Assembly (NCBI GenBank): GCA_007449985.2
Contig: VIIQ02000089.1
Coordinates: 257,001 to 321,000, forward strand
DNA from: Desmodesmus armatus
Lineage: Eukaryota > Chlorophyta > Chlorophyceae > Sphaeropleales > Scenedesmaceae
Direction of reading: 5' to 3'
Length of the DNA stretch: 64,000 nt
Program-made: the position numbers and the translations under genes
Shown here: positions 16,201 through 28,000 of the stretch, in pieces
Layout: the number at the start of each line of letters is the position of its first letter
Position numbering within the stretch: position 1 is the first letter of the stretch
The notes under the pieces: model-generated
What the model saw: the letters and a program-made list of their open reading frames with translations, nothing else
Databases searched by the model: none
What the model was told of the DNA's origin: nothing

Positions 16201-18771
16201 GTATGGCATGGCTCCTGACTGCATCCCTGCGCAGCTGCTGGATTCGCAGTTGGAAGTGCTGGCGGGGAACTATGAGCAGGTGGGGATAGAGGGGGGGTGG
16301 GGCGAGTCTCGCAAATGGCGGAGAGGGAGGGAAGGGGGATGGCGGAGAGGGTTGAAGGGGAGGGGGAGAGTGGGAGGGACTAGGGGGCAGAACTTTGCAT
16401 GAATGCTGTCAGGATCCATGCCGTACACCTTGTCTCTCTCGGACAAGGTGTATGGCATGGCTCCTGACAGCATTCATGCAGAGCTCTTGGATGCTCAGGT
16501 ATAAACGTCGGCAGGGAAGTATGAGCAGGTGAAAAGATGTGGGGAGGGGGGCCAGAGGGGAAAGGGGGCGAGCGCAGGGGTGGGCGGAGAGGGATGGAAG
16601 GGGGCGGCGGAGTGGGAGGGACGGGAGAGTGAGTGGGTGGGTTGAACCCTGTGGTAGAAGGCAAATGGAATGGGAGGGACCAGGCCCTGCTATGATAGCA
16701 GGTGACGGGTGTAATCGTGACCTGCTATCATAGCCCCTCCCCCCCCGCCCCCCCCCCCACACACAAAGGCTCTGTTAGGGGTCCACAGAACCTTCGTTTG
16801 TGCCCATCCCCCTCCCCCGCCCGCATCTCTCCTGCAGGCCATAGCAGCGACGGGGAAGATCGTCAAGGCAACCCCAAACACTTAGAGGCGCTGCTTGGGA
16901 TTCACAGATCTTGCTCCTGTGCCTTAATTCCCTGTCCATTACCCCGTGCAGGCCATACCTGGACTTGCAAATTTCGCATGAGTCTTCGCAATTGGGAAGG
17001 GGGGCAGCTGATCCAGACCCAATGGTTAGTGTTGGGGTCTCTGTTGCGGCTTTGCTAACCTTTGTTTGCACGTCTCTCTGTTGTCCCCCCTCCACGCCCG
17101 CCCTCCTTTTCGTCTCCTGCAGGCTATAGCAGCAACTGGGAAGATTGTCAAGGCCAACCCCAAACACCTCGAGGCACTGCAGCTGCGTGGCCTGGCCTAC
17201 ATGTACCTGGGAGACCATGACCTGGCCAAGCGGCATTTCGGTGAGTTTTGTGGCAAACATGCTTACTTGTAAAGTAGCAGTCTCGACTTTGGTAAGCGGG
17301 CACAGCATGCAAGCACAGTGTCCGATGAGAACAAACTGGCGCAGGGACACTGCGGCCAGTTACGTATCTGACAATAGGGCATAGGGCCAGCTGGGTTGTG
17401 TGCCATCGTGCGCAGCAAGATGCGTACCTGACAATAGGGTATAGGGCCAGCTGGGTTGTGTGCCATCGTGCGCAGCAAGATGAGTGACGCGGTCAGCACG
17501 TGATTAAGGGGGGAGGGGGGAGGGGGAGAGTCATGCAGGCGGGCTTTGCCTACATGTACATGTACCTGGGAGACCATGACCTGGCCAAGCGCCTTTTTGG
17601 TGAGTTTTGTGGCAGTTTGTGCTTAAGTGTGTTGTAGCAGTGGTGTCCAACAGGGCGCAGCATGCAAGCACAGTGTACGGTCAGAACTAACTGGCGCAGG
17701 GACACTGCGGTGAGTTACGTATCTGACAAAAGGGCATAGGGCAGCAAGATGAGCAACGCGTTCAGCAGGTGATTAGGAGGACGGGGTGGAGGGAGGGGGA
17801 GAGTCATGCAGCTCCGTGGCCTGGCCTACATGTACCTGGGAGACCATGACCAGGCCAAGCGGCATTTCGGTGAGTTCAGTGTCACCTGTGCTGAAGCAGT
17901 CTTCTGAAGCAGGCTTTGATAGCTGGACGCAGCATGCAATGACAGTGGCCGCATGAGAACAAACTGCCACAGCGAGTTACGTATGAACAACAGGGCATGT
18001 GCATTGAACGCTGAACATTCGCCCAACTCAGAACATCGGTCATGTCGTGTGCTGTGTTGTGCTGTGCTGATGCAGGTGAGGCTCTCAAATACGACCCCGA
18101 CCACTCCCCCAGCAGGAAGGCTTTCAACAAGCTCAAGGACTTGGACAGGAAGCGGCAGAGAGCAACAAAGTGGGTGCAGGAGTTCTCGCACTAATACGCT
18201 TGCGCAGTCATACCCGTGCCTTTGCCGATTATGTACACAGTTGTAGAGTGCTGTACTGTACAGCCCTGCACTGTACTGCATTGCCTTGTACTTCACTGTA
18301 CTGCACTGCACTGCTGCTCAGTTCCAGGGCCTTGCCGGCGCCATACCCATTCTCACACAACCACCTTTACTTTGCAGGTTACAGCTGACAGTGCTTGATG
18401 CTGCTGTTGCTGGTGCGCCCCCTCCCCCCCCCCCCACATCACCACCCCCGCCCCTGTCGCCGCATACACACGGCCCTACAGTTCCAGGACCTTGCGGGTG
18501 CTGTTGAGGTGTACACCCATCCCCACACAACCACCGCCGCTGACAAAATTATGAGCCGAGACTGCTTGATGCTGCTGCTGCTGCTGGTGCTGGTCTTGGT
18601 GCTGCCCCCTCCCCCCCCCCCCCCCCACACACACACGGCCCTTGAGTCCCAGGACCTGCCGGTGCTGTTGAGGCGTACTGCTAGAGTCCGTGTAGGATCT
18701 GTCTGGAACCCTTGTTGTCAAATGGACGCACCAGATGGTTCATCAAACAGCCAAATCATATAGTGACTGGG

Positions 18772-18808
<37 letters not shown>

Positions 18809-21800
18809 TTCATCACTCTGCAGGGCCCTTGAGTCCCAGGACCTTGCTGGTGCTGTTGAGGCATACACTGCAGCGCTGGCTGTTGACCCTCAGCACAGGC
18901 AGGTCAACAAGCAGCTGCAGCTGGGGCTGTGCAAGGTGCAGCAGCAGATGGGCAAGGCAGAGGAGGCAGTGCAGGTGGGTGTGGTGATGACAGACCGCAT
19001 GTATTTTTTGGGTTTACCAGGGGGGCGTCATCCCACCGAGAGCGCATATATTGGCGTTGCCGGACGGTGTGGGTGTGGGTGTGTGTGTGGGTGTGGGTGT
19101 GTGTGTGGGGGGGGGGGCAGCCTGCGGCAGGCCAGGACAGAGCGGCAGTGCACGCAGAGCTCAGTGCTACACAGTTTAGATTGTCTGCTCAGCCCTCCAG
19201 GAGTAGGGGAAGAGGAGCAGCAGATGGGCAAGGCAGAGGAGGCAGTGCAGGTGGGTGTGGGTGTTGACAGAGTGTGAACAGAGTCAACAGAGTGCATGTA
19301 CTGGCAGGCAGGACGGGGCACGTTGGGAGGGGGCGGAATGGGCAAGGCATGACACCCAGCTCAGTGTGACACAGAAGAGTACGTTGTCTGCCCAGCCTCA
19401 AGGAGGGTGTGTGTGTGTTTGGGGGGGGGGGTGAGCAGCAGTTGGGCAAGGCAGAGGAAGCCGTTCCGGTGGGTGTGTGTGTTGACAGAGTGAAGGCAGA
19501 GTTGACAGAGTGCGTGTATCGGCGGGGCAGGGCGGGAGGGGCAAGGCAGGACACCAGCTCAGTGTTGCACAGAAGTGTGTGGTGTCTGCCCAGCCCCCAT
19601 GGGGGAACAGGGTAGGGGGGGGGGAGCAGTTGGGCAGGCAGGGCAGGCAGTGCAGGTGGATGTGGGTGTCGACATCTCACTCTCTTGACTGACAACAGCG
19701 CCCACTGATGTGTGCCCCGTAGGCGTGTCAAGCAGCGCTGGCGATCGACGGCCAGTGGTACGAAGCCGCCAAGGAGTTGGTGCGGGCGTTACTGGCGGCA
19801 AAGCGGCACGATGAGGCCGTGGTGAAGGCACGGGAGCTGCTGCAGCAGAACCAGCAGGACGGGGAGGTGCACCAGCTGTATGCTGAGGCGGAAAAGCAGC
19901 AGAAGATGGCCAAGCGGAAGGACTACTACAAAATTTTGGGGTAGATCAGGCAGCCAGCACGCGAGACATCAAGTCGGTGAGTAGCCCACCAAACATATAT
20001 CCCGTTGGGGGGGGGGGGCGTCTGTTGCAAGGGGGCAACAGGTTGAGGCGACATGGGTAAGGGGCAGCCAGCACGCGAGACATCAAGTCGATCAGTGGCA
20101 GCACAGTACCGCAGGTGGGGGGGGGGCCTGCTGTACGCTGAGGCGGAAAAGCAGCAGAAGATGGCCAAGCGGAAGGATTACTACAAGATCCTGGGGTGGA
20201 CCAGGCAGCCAGCACGCGAGACGTCAGGTCGGTGAGTAACCCACCTTTACAACATTCATCCCGAGGGGGGGTTCCGTTGCAAGGGGGCAACAGGTTGAGA
20301 CGACATGGGTAAGGGGCAGCCAGCACGCGAGACATCAAGTTAGTAAGTGGCAGCACAGTACCGCAGGTGGCGGGGGGGGGGGGGGCTGTACGCTGAGGCG
20401 GAAAAGCAGCAGAAGATGGCTAAGAGGAAGGACTATTGTAAGGACTATTGTAAGATTCTGGGGGTGGACCAGGCAGCCAGCAAATCGGTGAGTCGCCCAC
20501 CAAATGCCCACGTGTGTGTCGACAGAGGGAGTACTTGGATATGTGTATGTGTTTGTGTGTGTGTGTGTGGGGGGGGGGGCAGGGGTTTTTTCCAGTGGTG
20601 AAGCATGTTGAGACGACGTCGCTATGGGTCAGTACTACGACAGGCTCCCCTGGGTGGATCAGGGAGTCGGTACGTGACTGCGAAGTGCCGCAGGGGGGGA
20701 GGGGAGGGGGGGGAGGCTCCATGGGGGGGGGGGTCAACCCCCTGAGGATGACATGGCTCAGGGTCAGGACAACTGTAAGACACTTGGAGTGGATAAGGCA
20801 GCCAGCACGCGAGCCATCAAGTCGGGTAGGTGGCATTGGCTGTCATTTTCGCCTTTGGTCCACAAAGCGAAGCCTGCTGCGGGTCTACTGTGTCATAGCT
20901 GCTGCTGATTGCAGTCAGGGAGTCAGAGAGGTTGCTGTCATACTCCTCAGCAGTCTCTTTTACTCCCTGGCAGCAAACAGCAGCAGCTGTGACACAGTAG
21001 ACCCGCTGCTGCATCCAAGCATGTGACACGCACTATGACACCACTTGTGTACCAAACCTACTGCTCCCTTACACCCCCCCCCCCCCATTTTCCTTCCCTA
21101 CGCCCTCACCCCACCCCCACCCCTGCAGGCGTACTGCCGCCTAGCCCAGCAGTATAGCCACACTGACAAGGTTTCCGCCTCGGAAAAGGAAGCGTCTCAA
21201 GCCAACAACCAACAGTCCCCCCCCCTCCCCCGTGCTGCGTCACACACCTACTGACCCTTCACTCCACCCTGGCTTCTCCCCCCCCCCCACCCCCCCCCCC
21301 ACTGCAGGCGTACCGCCGCTTGGCCCAGCAGTACCACCCAGACAAGGTCTCCGCCTTGGAAATCGAGGCGTCTGAAGCCAAGTTTAGGGACATTGCGTAG
21401 GCTTACGAAGTGTGCTTTGATGACGAAACACCTACTGACACTGCTGCGCAACCACGCATATCATATGTTGTACCCCCTGCCGCTGCCTCACACTTCACTC
21501 CCCCCCCCCCCTATCCCCCCCCACCCCGCAGGCGTACCGCCGGTTGGCCCAGCAGTAACCACCCTGACAAGGTCTCCGCCTTGGTAAAGGAAGCGTCTGA
21601 AGGCAACAACCAACAGCCCCCCCCCCCCCCCCCCCGTGCTGCATCACACATGTACTGACCCTTTACCCCCCCCCCCCCCCCCGCTTCTCTCCCCCCACCC
21701 CCCACCCACAGGCGTACCGCCGCTTGGCCCAGCAGTATCACCCCGACAAGGTGTCCGCCTCGGAAAAGGAAGCGTCTGAAGCCAAGTTCAGGGACATCGC

Positions 21801-21948
21801 CGAGGCCTACGAAGTGCTCTCTGACGACGAAAAGCGGGGCGCGTATGACAGGGGGGACGACCTGGAGCCGCAGATGGGGGGCGGGAACCCCTTCCAGCAG
21901 GGTGGCTTCCATCAGCAGGGCGGGTACACCTTCACGTTCAGGTTCTGA
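13267..21948 (+). CDS. DNAJC3: P58IPK / DNAJC3-like ER co-chaperone (TPR plus J domain), 8 exons
   Basis: P58IPK binds unfolded clients in the ER lumen by TPRs and recruits BiP through its J domain. Exons: 13267-13391, 14294-14476, 15736-16029, 17123-17240, 18076-18169, 18824-18974, 19723-19976, 21712-21948. After two single-base corrections the length is about 485 residues, close to human DNAJC3 (504). The chosen ATG starts a signal peptide ([20 protein letters not shown]); an ATG at 13195 is in frame but would bury it. TPR motifs follow ([59 protein letters not shown]). The J domain begins [10 protein letters not shown] and its HPD motif (YHPDK) is at 21736-21750. The C-terminus is [20 protein letters not shown] plus RF. 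Frame breaks: a C appears missing in CCCCC at 15906-15910, and a G in GGGG at 19938-19941, where TAG follows. Both lie in homopolymers. Confidence 0.88.
14611..15352 (+). repeat. Three donor-side copies of P58IPK exon 2
   Basis: The end of exon 2 ([14 protein letters not shown] through YLHRGKLHR and donor) recurs at 14611-14707, 14999-15091 and 15258-15352, all downstream of the exon and separated by poly-G/GT tracts. The first copy keeps the frame almost intact; the others have substitutions and indels. All keep an AG|GT donor. Confidence 0.9.
14804..14910. repeat. Dispersed 105-nt repeat, copy 2 (P58IPK intron 2)
   Basis: This is the partner of 8439-8543. A shorter, weaker relative (gtgtgttaagcagagaggat and onwards) starts near 15416. 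No terminal inverted repeats or target duplications could be recognised. Confidence 0.8.
16090..16281 (+). repeat. Donor-side copy of P58IPK exon 3
   Basis: The latter two thirds of exon 3 recur here with the same [20 protein letters not shown] reading and the same end (GNYEQ plus GTGGGG donor). The junction upstream is out of frame, as in the real exon, because of G/C-run length changes. Confidence 0.85.
16393..16483 (+). repeat. Inverted repeat made from an exon 3 fragment
   Basis: Arms 16393-16434 and 16442-16483 are 42 nt each, with about three mismatches and a 7-nt loop. The right arm is a sense copy of the KVYGMAPD part of exon 3; the left arm is the same fragment inverted. Confidence 0.88.
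16689..16734. repeat. Short inverted repeat
   Basis: gctatgatagcaggt at 16689-16703 pairs perfectly with acctgctatcatagc at 16720-16734 across a 16-nt loop in P58IPK intron 3. Confidence 0.8.
16830..17872 (+). repeat. Copies of P58IPK exon 4 on both sides of the exon
   Basis: Acceptor-side fragments (CTGCAG followed by gccatagcagcgac and relatives) lie upstream, near 16830-16890 and, weaker, 16945-16985. Donor-side fragments coding [17 protein letters not shown] with GTGAG donors lie downstream at about 17520-17611 and 17804-17872. The upstream copy has a frameshift and a stop. Confidence 0.85.
18310..19670 (+). repeat. Copies of P58IPK exon 6 on both sides of the exon
   Basis: Three fragments of the exon start ([13 protein letters not shown]) lie upstream near 18320, 18480 and 18640, embedded in poly-C tracts. 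Three fragments of the exon end ([11 protein letters not shown] plus GTGGGTG donor) lie downstream near 19213, 19433 and 19628, embedded in poly-G/GT tracts. This exon shows the two-sided pattern most clearly. Confidence 0.88.
20110..20830 (+). repeat. Three donor-side copies of P58IPK exon 7 (J-domain start)
   Basis: [20 protein letters not shown] and the following QAAS...KS stretch recur at about 20110-20235 and 20385-20490, and a shorter [17 protein letters not shown] copy at 20767-20826. Copy 2 lacks one G like the real exon. Copy 3 is in frame but lost four codons and carries a 12-nt internal duplication (DYCKDYCK). Confidence 0.88.
20869..21016. repeat. Long intronic hairpin in P58IPK
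   Basis: Arms 20869-20937 and 20948-21016 are about 69 nt each and pair with roughly ten mismatches around a 10-nt loop. The core gggtctactgtgtca pairs with tgacacagtagaccc. It sits in the last intron, between J-domain exon copies, and is not itself an exon copy. Confidence 0.85.
21124..21615 (+). repeat. Three acceptor-side copies of the last P58IPK exon
   Basis: The start of the final exon ([20 protein letters not shown]) recurs at about 21124-21216, 21303-21420 and 21531-21610, each preceded by poly-C and an AG. The HPD motif is lost in the first (SHTD), kept in the second, which has a stop after FRDIA, and broken in the third. Only 21712-21948 is intact. Confidence 0.9.
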
Positions 21949-22378
21949 GCATCCATAAACCCTAAAGGGCCAGGTACATTTCGCTGCAGTGATGAGTCAG
22001 ATGCGGTGCTGGCCCCGCTGCCAGCGCTGCTGGCATCAGCGCACCTGTGGACACATCTGCCATTGGGGCCATATGAGACGGATGGGACCATGGCCTTGTT
22101 TTCTTGGTCCTTTCTTGTTTGTAGTCTGCAGAAGTGACCCCGAGCTGTGGGCAGCTTGCTCAGCAGCTGCTGCTGATGGGTGTACTCCAACTTTTTTGAG
22201 AGAGCGACGAATGTGCTGTGCTGTGCTGGGTCTTGCTTGGTAAGATAGGGTGCGGCAGTGTTGCTGCTGCGTGTGTGCGTTTTGGTCACCGTCGCAAACA
22301 TCGTGATCAACCTTGATTGTTGAGAGAGTGTGGATGAGTAGACATGGCATGTGGGGAAGGCTGGGCGCGGTGTGTGGC

Positions 22379-22383
22379 TGTAA
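22379..22383 (+). promoter_or_regulatory. Candidate TGTAA poly(A) signal of P58IPK
   Basis: TGTAA occurs about 430 nt after the stop codon, a usual 3' UTR length in these algae. The assignment is by motif and position. Confidence 0.45.
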
Positions 22384-22814
22384 TGTGAAGTGGACATGGC
22401 TTTGATGGTTGCTTGGTGCCATGCGCACTGATCAAACTGATTGCACTACACACTTGCACAGGCGCTCGTCGGCTGCTGATGCTGGTAGCAAATGGTACAG
22501 TGTTTGGAACAGAAGTCAGTGTTGCTGTCTCATACATGATATCTTTGTGTACAGCGCCCGTTCATCACATGCACTGGGGCGATGATAGCGATTGTATGAA
22601 TGTACATCTCTCAGCAGTCAAGGCACACAACAGGCTCAACCGTCATCAAAAGTGCATTACTCAGCACTCAGCAATTGACAGGCTGTACAAAACAGAGCCC
22701 CCAGCCACAGACAGAGTGAGGGAAGTCAAACAGGGAACACAGCTTTCAGAGCGCAACACGGCAGCTCAACATGTACACACACACAGTCACTCACGCCCAC
22801 TTCCCAACAAGCGA

Positions 22815-22951
22815 CGTCAAGCTGCCATCTGCAGCTGCAAGCCGCCCTCTCCCCCCTCCAGCAACGCCCTGCGTGCCCCCCTCACAGCATCCCCCTCCTC
22901 CACCAGCAGCCTCCTTGGCCGTGCGCTGCAGGAACTGCTAAACCCTAGGGT
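22815..22951 (-). repeat. Downstream duplicate of the WDR3 terminal exon
   Basis: The last roughly 135 nt of WDR3 ([11 protein letters not shown] to LQLQMAA and stop) recur almost identically about 210 bp past the stop at 23024. It mirrors the duplicate terminal exon seen at NKAP (7856). Confidence 0.88.
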
Positions 22952-23023
22952 CAACAAAACCGCGGCGGAGCCAATCACACAGCTCAAACAGCCAGCAAGC
23001 TTCTGAGAGCACCCAGAACAGCT

Positions 23024-24999
23024 TCAAGCCGCCATCTGCAGCTGTAAACCGCCCTCTCCCCCCTCCAGCAACGCCCTGCGTGCCCCCCTCACAGCATCTC
23101 CCTCCTCCACACCAGCAGCCTCCTTGGCCGTGCGCTGCAGGAACCGCAGGGCTGCTATGTTGAACCCTAGGTGTCCCTTAGGCCCTGAACCGCGCCCCGC
23201 ATCCGTTTGTGGAGGTCAACGAGGGTCTGGCGGGCTGAGGGGGTTGCTGTGAGTTGTGCATGGTGGAGACGCAGCAGGAGGGTGGCCACACGGCAGCTCA
23301 GCTCAACCTGATCAAAGCAGCAGCAGCAGTAGCAGCAGCAGCAGCGGCGGCAGCAGGGAAATCAGCACATTTTTTGGTTTGTGGAGGGCATTGCTGTGAG
23401 TTGTGCGTGGTGGAGACGAAGCAGCAGGGTGGCCACACGGCAGCTCAGCTCAACCTGAAAACAAGCAGCAGCAGCAGCAGCAGCCAGGGGGGGGGGTTGG
23501 GCTGTCAGTTTGCGAAGAGAGAAGGGGGTTGCTGTGAGTTGTGCATGGTGCAGACGCAGCAGTAGGGTGGCCACACGGCAGCTCAGCTCAACCTGAAACA
23601 GCAGCAGCGGCGGTGGCGGCGGCGGCAGCGGGAGGAATCAGCAAATGTTTGGTTTGTGGAGGGAGTTGCTGTGAGTTGTGCGTGGTGGAGACGCAGCAGT
23701 AGGGTGGCCACACGACAGCTCAGCTCAACCTGTGAAAAAGGCAGCAGCAGCAGCAATTGCAGCAGCAGCAGAAGCAGCAGTGGCGGCAGCAGCAGCAGCA
23801 GCAGCTGCGGGTCAGCATACACTTAGGGTTGCGGAGGGGGTTGCTGTGAGTTGTGCGTGGTGGCCACGCGGCAGCTCAGCTCAACCTGTGTGTGGTTGGG
23901 AAGGGGAGGGAGCAGCAGCAGTAGCAGCAGCGGGGGCGACAGCAGGGGGGATCAGCACATGATTTGGGTTTCGGGGGCCCTCCGCACATCGGATGTGAGT
24001 TGTGCTTGGTGCAGACGCAGGAGCAGGGTGGCCACACGGCAGCTCAGCTCAACCTGGAAACAAGCAGCAGCAGCAGCAGCAGGAGGAGGAGGAGGAGGGA
24101 TTCATACACTCAGTGGACCATCATGATCAATCATTGGTCCTACAACATGGCGTGTGACAAGGAAGCCGCTGCATCACCCATATGCCGCTGCAAGACCCAT
24201 GCATGCTGTACTGGACTGTTGCTTGCACATGTTCATTACCCACGTGCCGCACTCCCACAACACTCCCAACAGGGCTGCCCCCCCCCCCCCCCCAACTACA
24301 CACACTCCATACGCGCAACACGCACCCCCCCTCTTCCCCCCCTCATGTACACAAATCCACCCACCTGTGTTCCCTGTGCCAGCCAGTCTCCCACCCAGCC
24401 CAGCAATTTCAGTGCGTCAGCAAACGGCAGCAGCAGCGCCTGCTCCAAGTCGTTGGCCCTCACACACCCCACAACCCCCTTCCCCCCACCCACACAACAC
24501 CCACACACATGACGCACACGCACAGACGCACGTGCACGCAAACACATACAGCACCCCCTCCAAACACCTCATCACTCACCCCCCCCCCCCCCCCAAAGGA
24601 CCACCCACCTGTGCCCCCTGTGCGAGCCAGTCTCCCACCCAGCCCATCAATTTCAGTGCATCAGCAAATGTCCAGCAGCAGCGCCTGTTCAAGGTCGTTC
24701 GCCGTCACACCACCACAAACCCTCTCCCCTTCCTCCACCCCCTTTCCCAACCACCATCATCCCCCCCCCCCCCCCCCCCCACACACACACACATTCCACC
24801 CACCTGTGCCCCCTGTGCCAGCCAGTCTCCCACCCAGCCCATCAATTTCAGTGCATCAGCAAACGGCAGCAGCAGCAGCGCCTGTTCCAGGTCGTTGGCC
24901 CTCACACCACCCACTGCCCTCAGCACATAGGCCTCAGCAGACAAGCCCAACATGAGGGGGTTGGCTGGGGGGCCTTGGGGGCAGGCTGGTTGGACGCCT

Positions 25000-25030
<31 letters not shown>

Positions 25031-28000
25031 GACGCGAAGCACAGTGCACGATTGGTGTACTGCAGTTTGATGCAAGAAGGGGTTTTTGTGTGTGTTGGGG
25101 AGTCATGCTTGCAGCACAGTACTGCTGGCAGCGCAATACTGTACAGTAACTGCGGGGAACTGTTCACCTGGTAGAGGCCGATGTGCTCACGACAGTCTAG
25201 AGGTGCTGTCAATGAACTCCCCACTTTGCATATCCCTGTCGAACTGTGTTGGTGTGCTGATAGGACTGCTTGCATGTGACTTGCATGATCATAGTATGCT
25301 AGCTACACACGTACTCCACTATAGCAAACCCACGCACACACCTTTGCTGCCGCCAGCGCCGCCCTGTACTCCTGCTGCCTCTGCGCCCCCCCCCCCCACC
25401 CCACCCCCACCGCACACACACACTCTCCCCTCCCTTTGCTCCCGCCCCCTTCCCCCCCCCCCCCCCCACCCCAACCACCCATGCACCATGGTGGCACCAC
25501 ATACACACGCACACACCTTTGCTGCCGCCAGCGCCACCCTATACTCCTGCTGCTTCTCCGCCTCATGCCCCCCCCCCCCACACTCCCCTTTCCATTGCTC
25601 CCGCCCCCTTGCCCCACTCACCCTCCCCCCCCCCCCACCTCCCCACCCCCCACCCCCACCCACAGACACGTACCTTCGCTGCCGCCAGCGCCGCCCTGTA
25701 CTCCTGCTGCTTCTCTGTCTCATGCCCCCCCCCCCCCACCTTCCACCCCCCACCGCACACAAAGCCACGCACCCTTTTCCTTTGCCCCCCCCCCCCCCAA
25801 ACCCACACACCTTTGCAGCCGCCAGCGCCACCCTATACTCCTGCTGCTTCTCCGTCTCATGTCCCGCCACATCCAACGCATCCATAATGCTGTCAGCAGC
25901 AGACACAGACTCAGCCGTACGCCGCCCAGCAGCAGCAGCAGCAGCAGCATCGTCCCCACCAGCAGCAGCAGCAGCGGCGGCATAGGTACCCCCTTGAGGC
26001 CCCAGGATAAGGGCACCCTGCTGCCGCTGCTGCTGCTGTTCGAGGTCGGCTTCAAATAAGCTCTCCAGCCGCCGCTCTTTCTCTTCCTCCACAAAGAAGG
26101 GCTCGGAGGTGCGCTCCCAGCGGCGGATGCTGCGGTCACTCCCGCCTGCATGGCAATAAGTGTGACGTGCAACCAAAAGTTAACAAAACGTGGCATGGAC
26201 GTGTGCGTGTCAACACGATCTCCCCCCCTCCTCTTCTTGTGTGTGACCACATAGTCTCCGCATCATGACACCGCAATTCATTCACGTCGCTACGGTGCTT
26301 CACCCAAAATGCATGTCACCCTGGTGCCCCCCCCCCCTTGCCCCCTCTCCACCCCCAACCACCACCAACACCCTGCACCCCTTTGTCACCTGTGACCACG
26401 TAGTCGCCGTATTGTGACACTGCCAGTGCCTGCACGTCACCGTGGTGCCCCTCCCAACACACAAGGACCTCCCCTGTCCCACACACCGTGTGTGGGGTGC
26501 CCCCCCCCTCCCCCCGCCCCCCCCCCCCACACACACACACCTGTGACTACGTAGTCACCGTATTGTGACACAGCCAGTGCCTGCACGTCACCGTGGTGTC
26601 CAGGCAGCTCCAGCAGCAACTCCCAGCGGTCCATGTCCCAATACTTCAACACCTTGTCACGACCAACACTGTTGTGTGTGTGTGGGGGGGGGGAGGGAGG
26701 GGAAACATGAGTGTGTGTGGTTATGTGATCAAGTGGGGATCAGCTAAATGCAGCAGCAGCAGCAGTTGTTGTTGCAGCAGCAGCAGCAGCAGCTCCCAGC
26801 GGTCGATTTCCCATGTGACCTTGTCATGCCAACACTGGGTGGGTGGGTGGGTGGGTGGGGGGGGGGGAGAAACATGAGCGTGTATAATCATGTGCTCATG
26901 TCAAGGTGAACAATATACAGCAGCATCAACTTCAGCAGTTTGTTGAAAGCTCGCAGCGGTCCATGTCCCAATACTCCAACACCTTGTCACGACCAAACAC
27001 TGTTTTATTGGTGTGTGTGTGTGTGGCGGGGGGGGGGGGGCATGCGCGTGTGTGATAATGTGGTCATGTGGAGATATACCAGACGCAGCAGCAGCAGCAG
27101 CGGCCCAATGGCAGAGGCAGCATTGTGCGCGGGGGATGACACCGGATGTCTTGCACATACAAGCACAAACCCTGAGCAACGGCAGAAGTGTCACAGGAGT
27201 GCACCCAACCAACCCCACTGAGAGATAAAGGGTTGGAAATGGCTCCCTCTCCCTGGGGGGAGGCTTGTTCAGTTGCATGACGTCCAGTGGACGTTGCATG
27301 GTGGAAAAACATTGTGTAAGAGTCGTGGGAAGAGAGATCTTACCTGAAGGCGTAGTGTGTGTCCCGCACAAAGCCGACCGCCCGTACTGTGTCCTGGTGG
27401 GCAAACAGGCTCTTGTGGCAGTCACCAAAGTCAAGGCCCCACACCTGACACACAGCACAGCACAGCACGACACAGCATGACACAGCACAGAGGCAGACGA
27501 GACAGTACGTTGTGACGCCTTCCTTCCTCCAAGCAACGAAAGTTGTTTGTGTGCATGCGCCTTCACCCACACAAAAGGGAGGAACGTGCTGTCTGCGCTG
27601 CAGCGCAATAAACAATAGACGTTCTGTGTAACATCCAATTACTGATAGACAACACACAACACACCCCACCGACGATCCGTGAAGCACACCCCTGGGGTGT
27701 GCTGCGGCCCAGCCCCCAGCATGGCCAGTTACCAAGGGGCTGGCTACACGACCCACCCCATACACGGATTTCACCCAACTGACCACCACAGATTCAAAGC
27801 TGCACCAACGCTCATGAAATTTGGGGAGCAGCAATGGCCCGGGGCTCGAAACCCAACAGATACCCAGATTGGGCCTCGATCTCTTCCTGGGCATGGCTGT
27901 TGGGCACTGGGACCCGGGACCTTGGTACCAATGCCCAACAGCCATGCCTAGGAAGAAGTCGAGGCGCAATCTAGGTCTCTGCTGCATCCCCACCTTGATG

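Larger units (their letters stand above)
21949..23023. other. Convergent 3' region between P58IPK and WDR3
   Basis: The two genes end towards each other with about 1.07 kb between stops. It holds the P58IPK 3' UTR with TGTAA at 22379 and a duplicate of the WDR3 terminal exon end at 22815-22951. No further gene is seen. Confidence 0.55.

Noticed and set aside
25086..25985. Plus-strand Pro/His-rich ORF of about 300 codons
   Set aside because: It consists of poly-C tracts and reversed copies of WDR3 exon 17 ends; there is no domain content.
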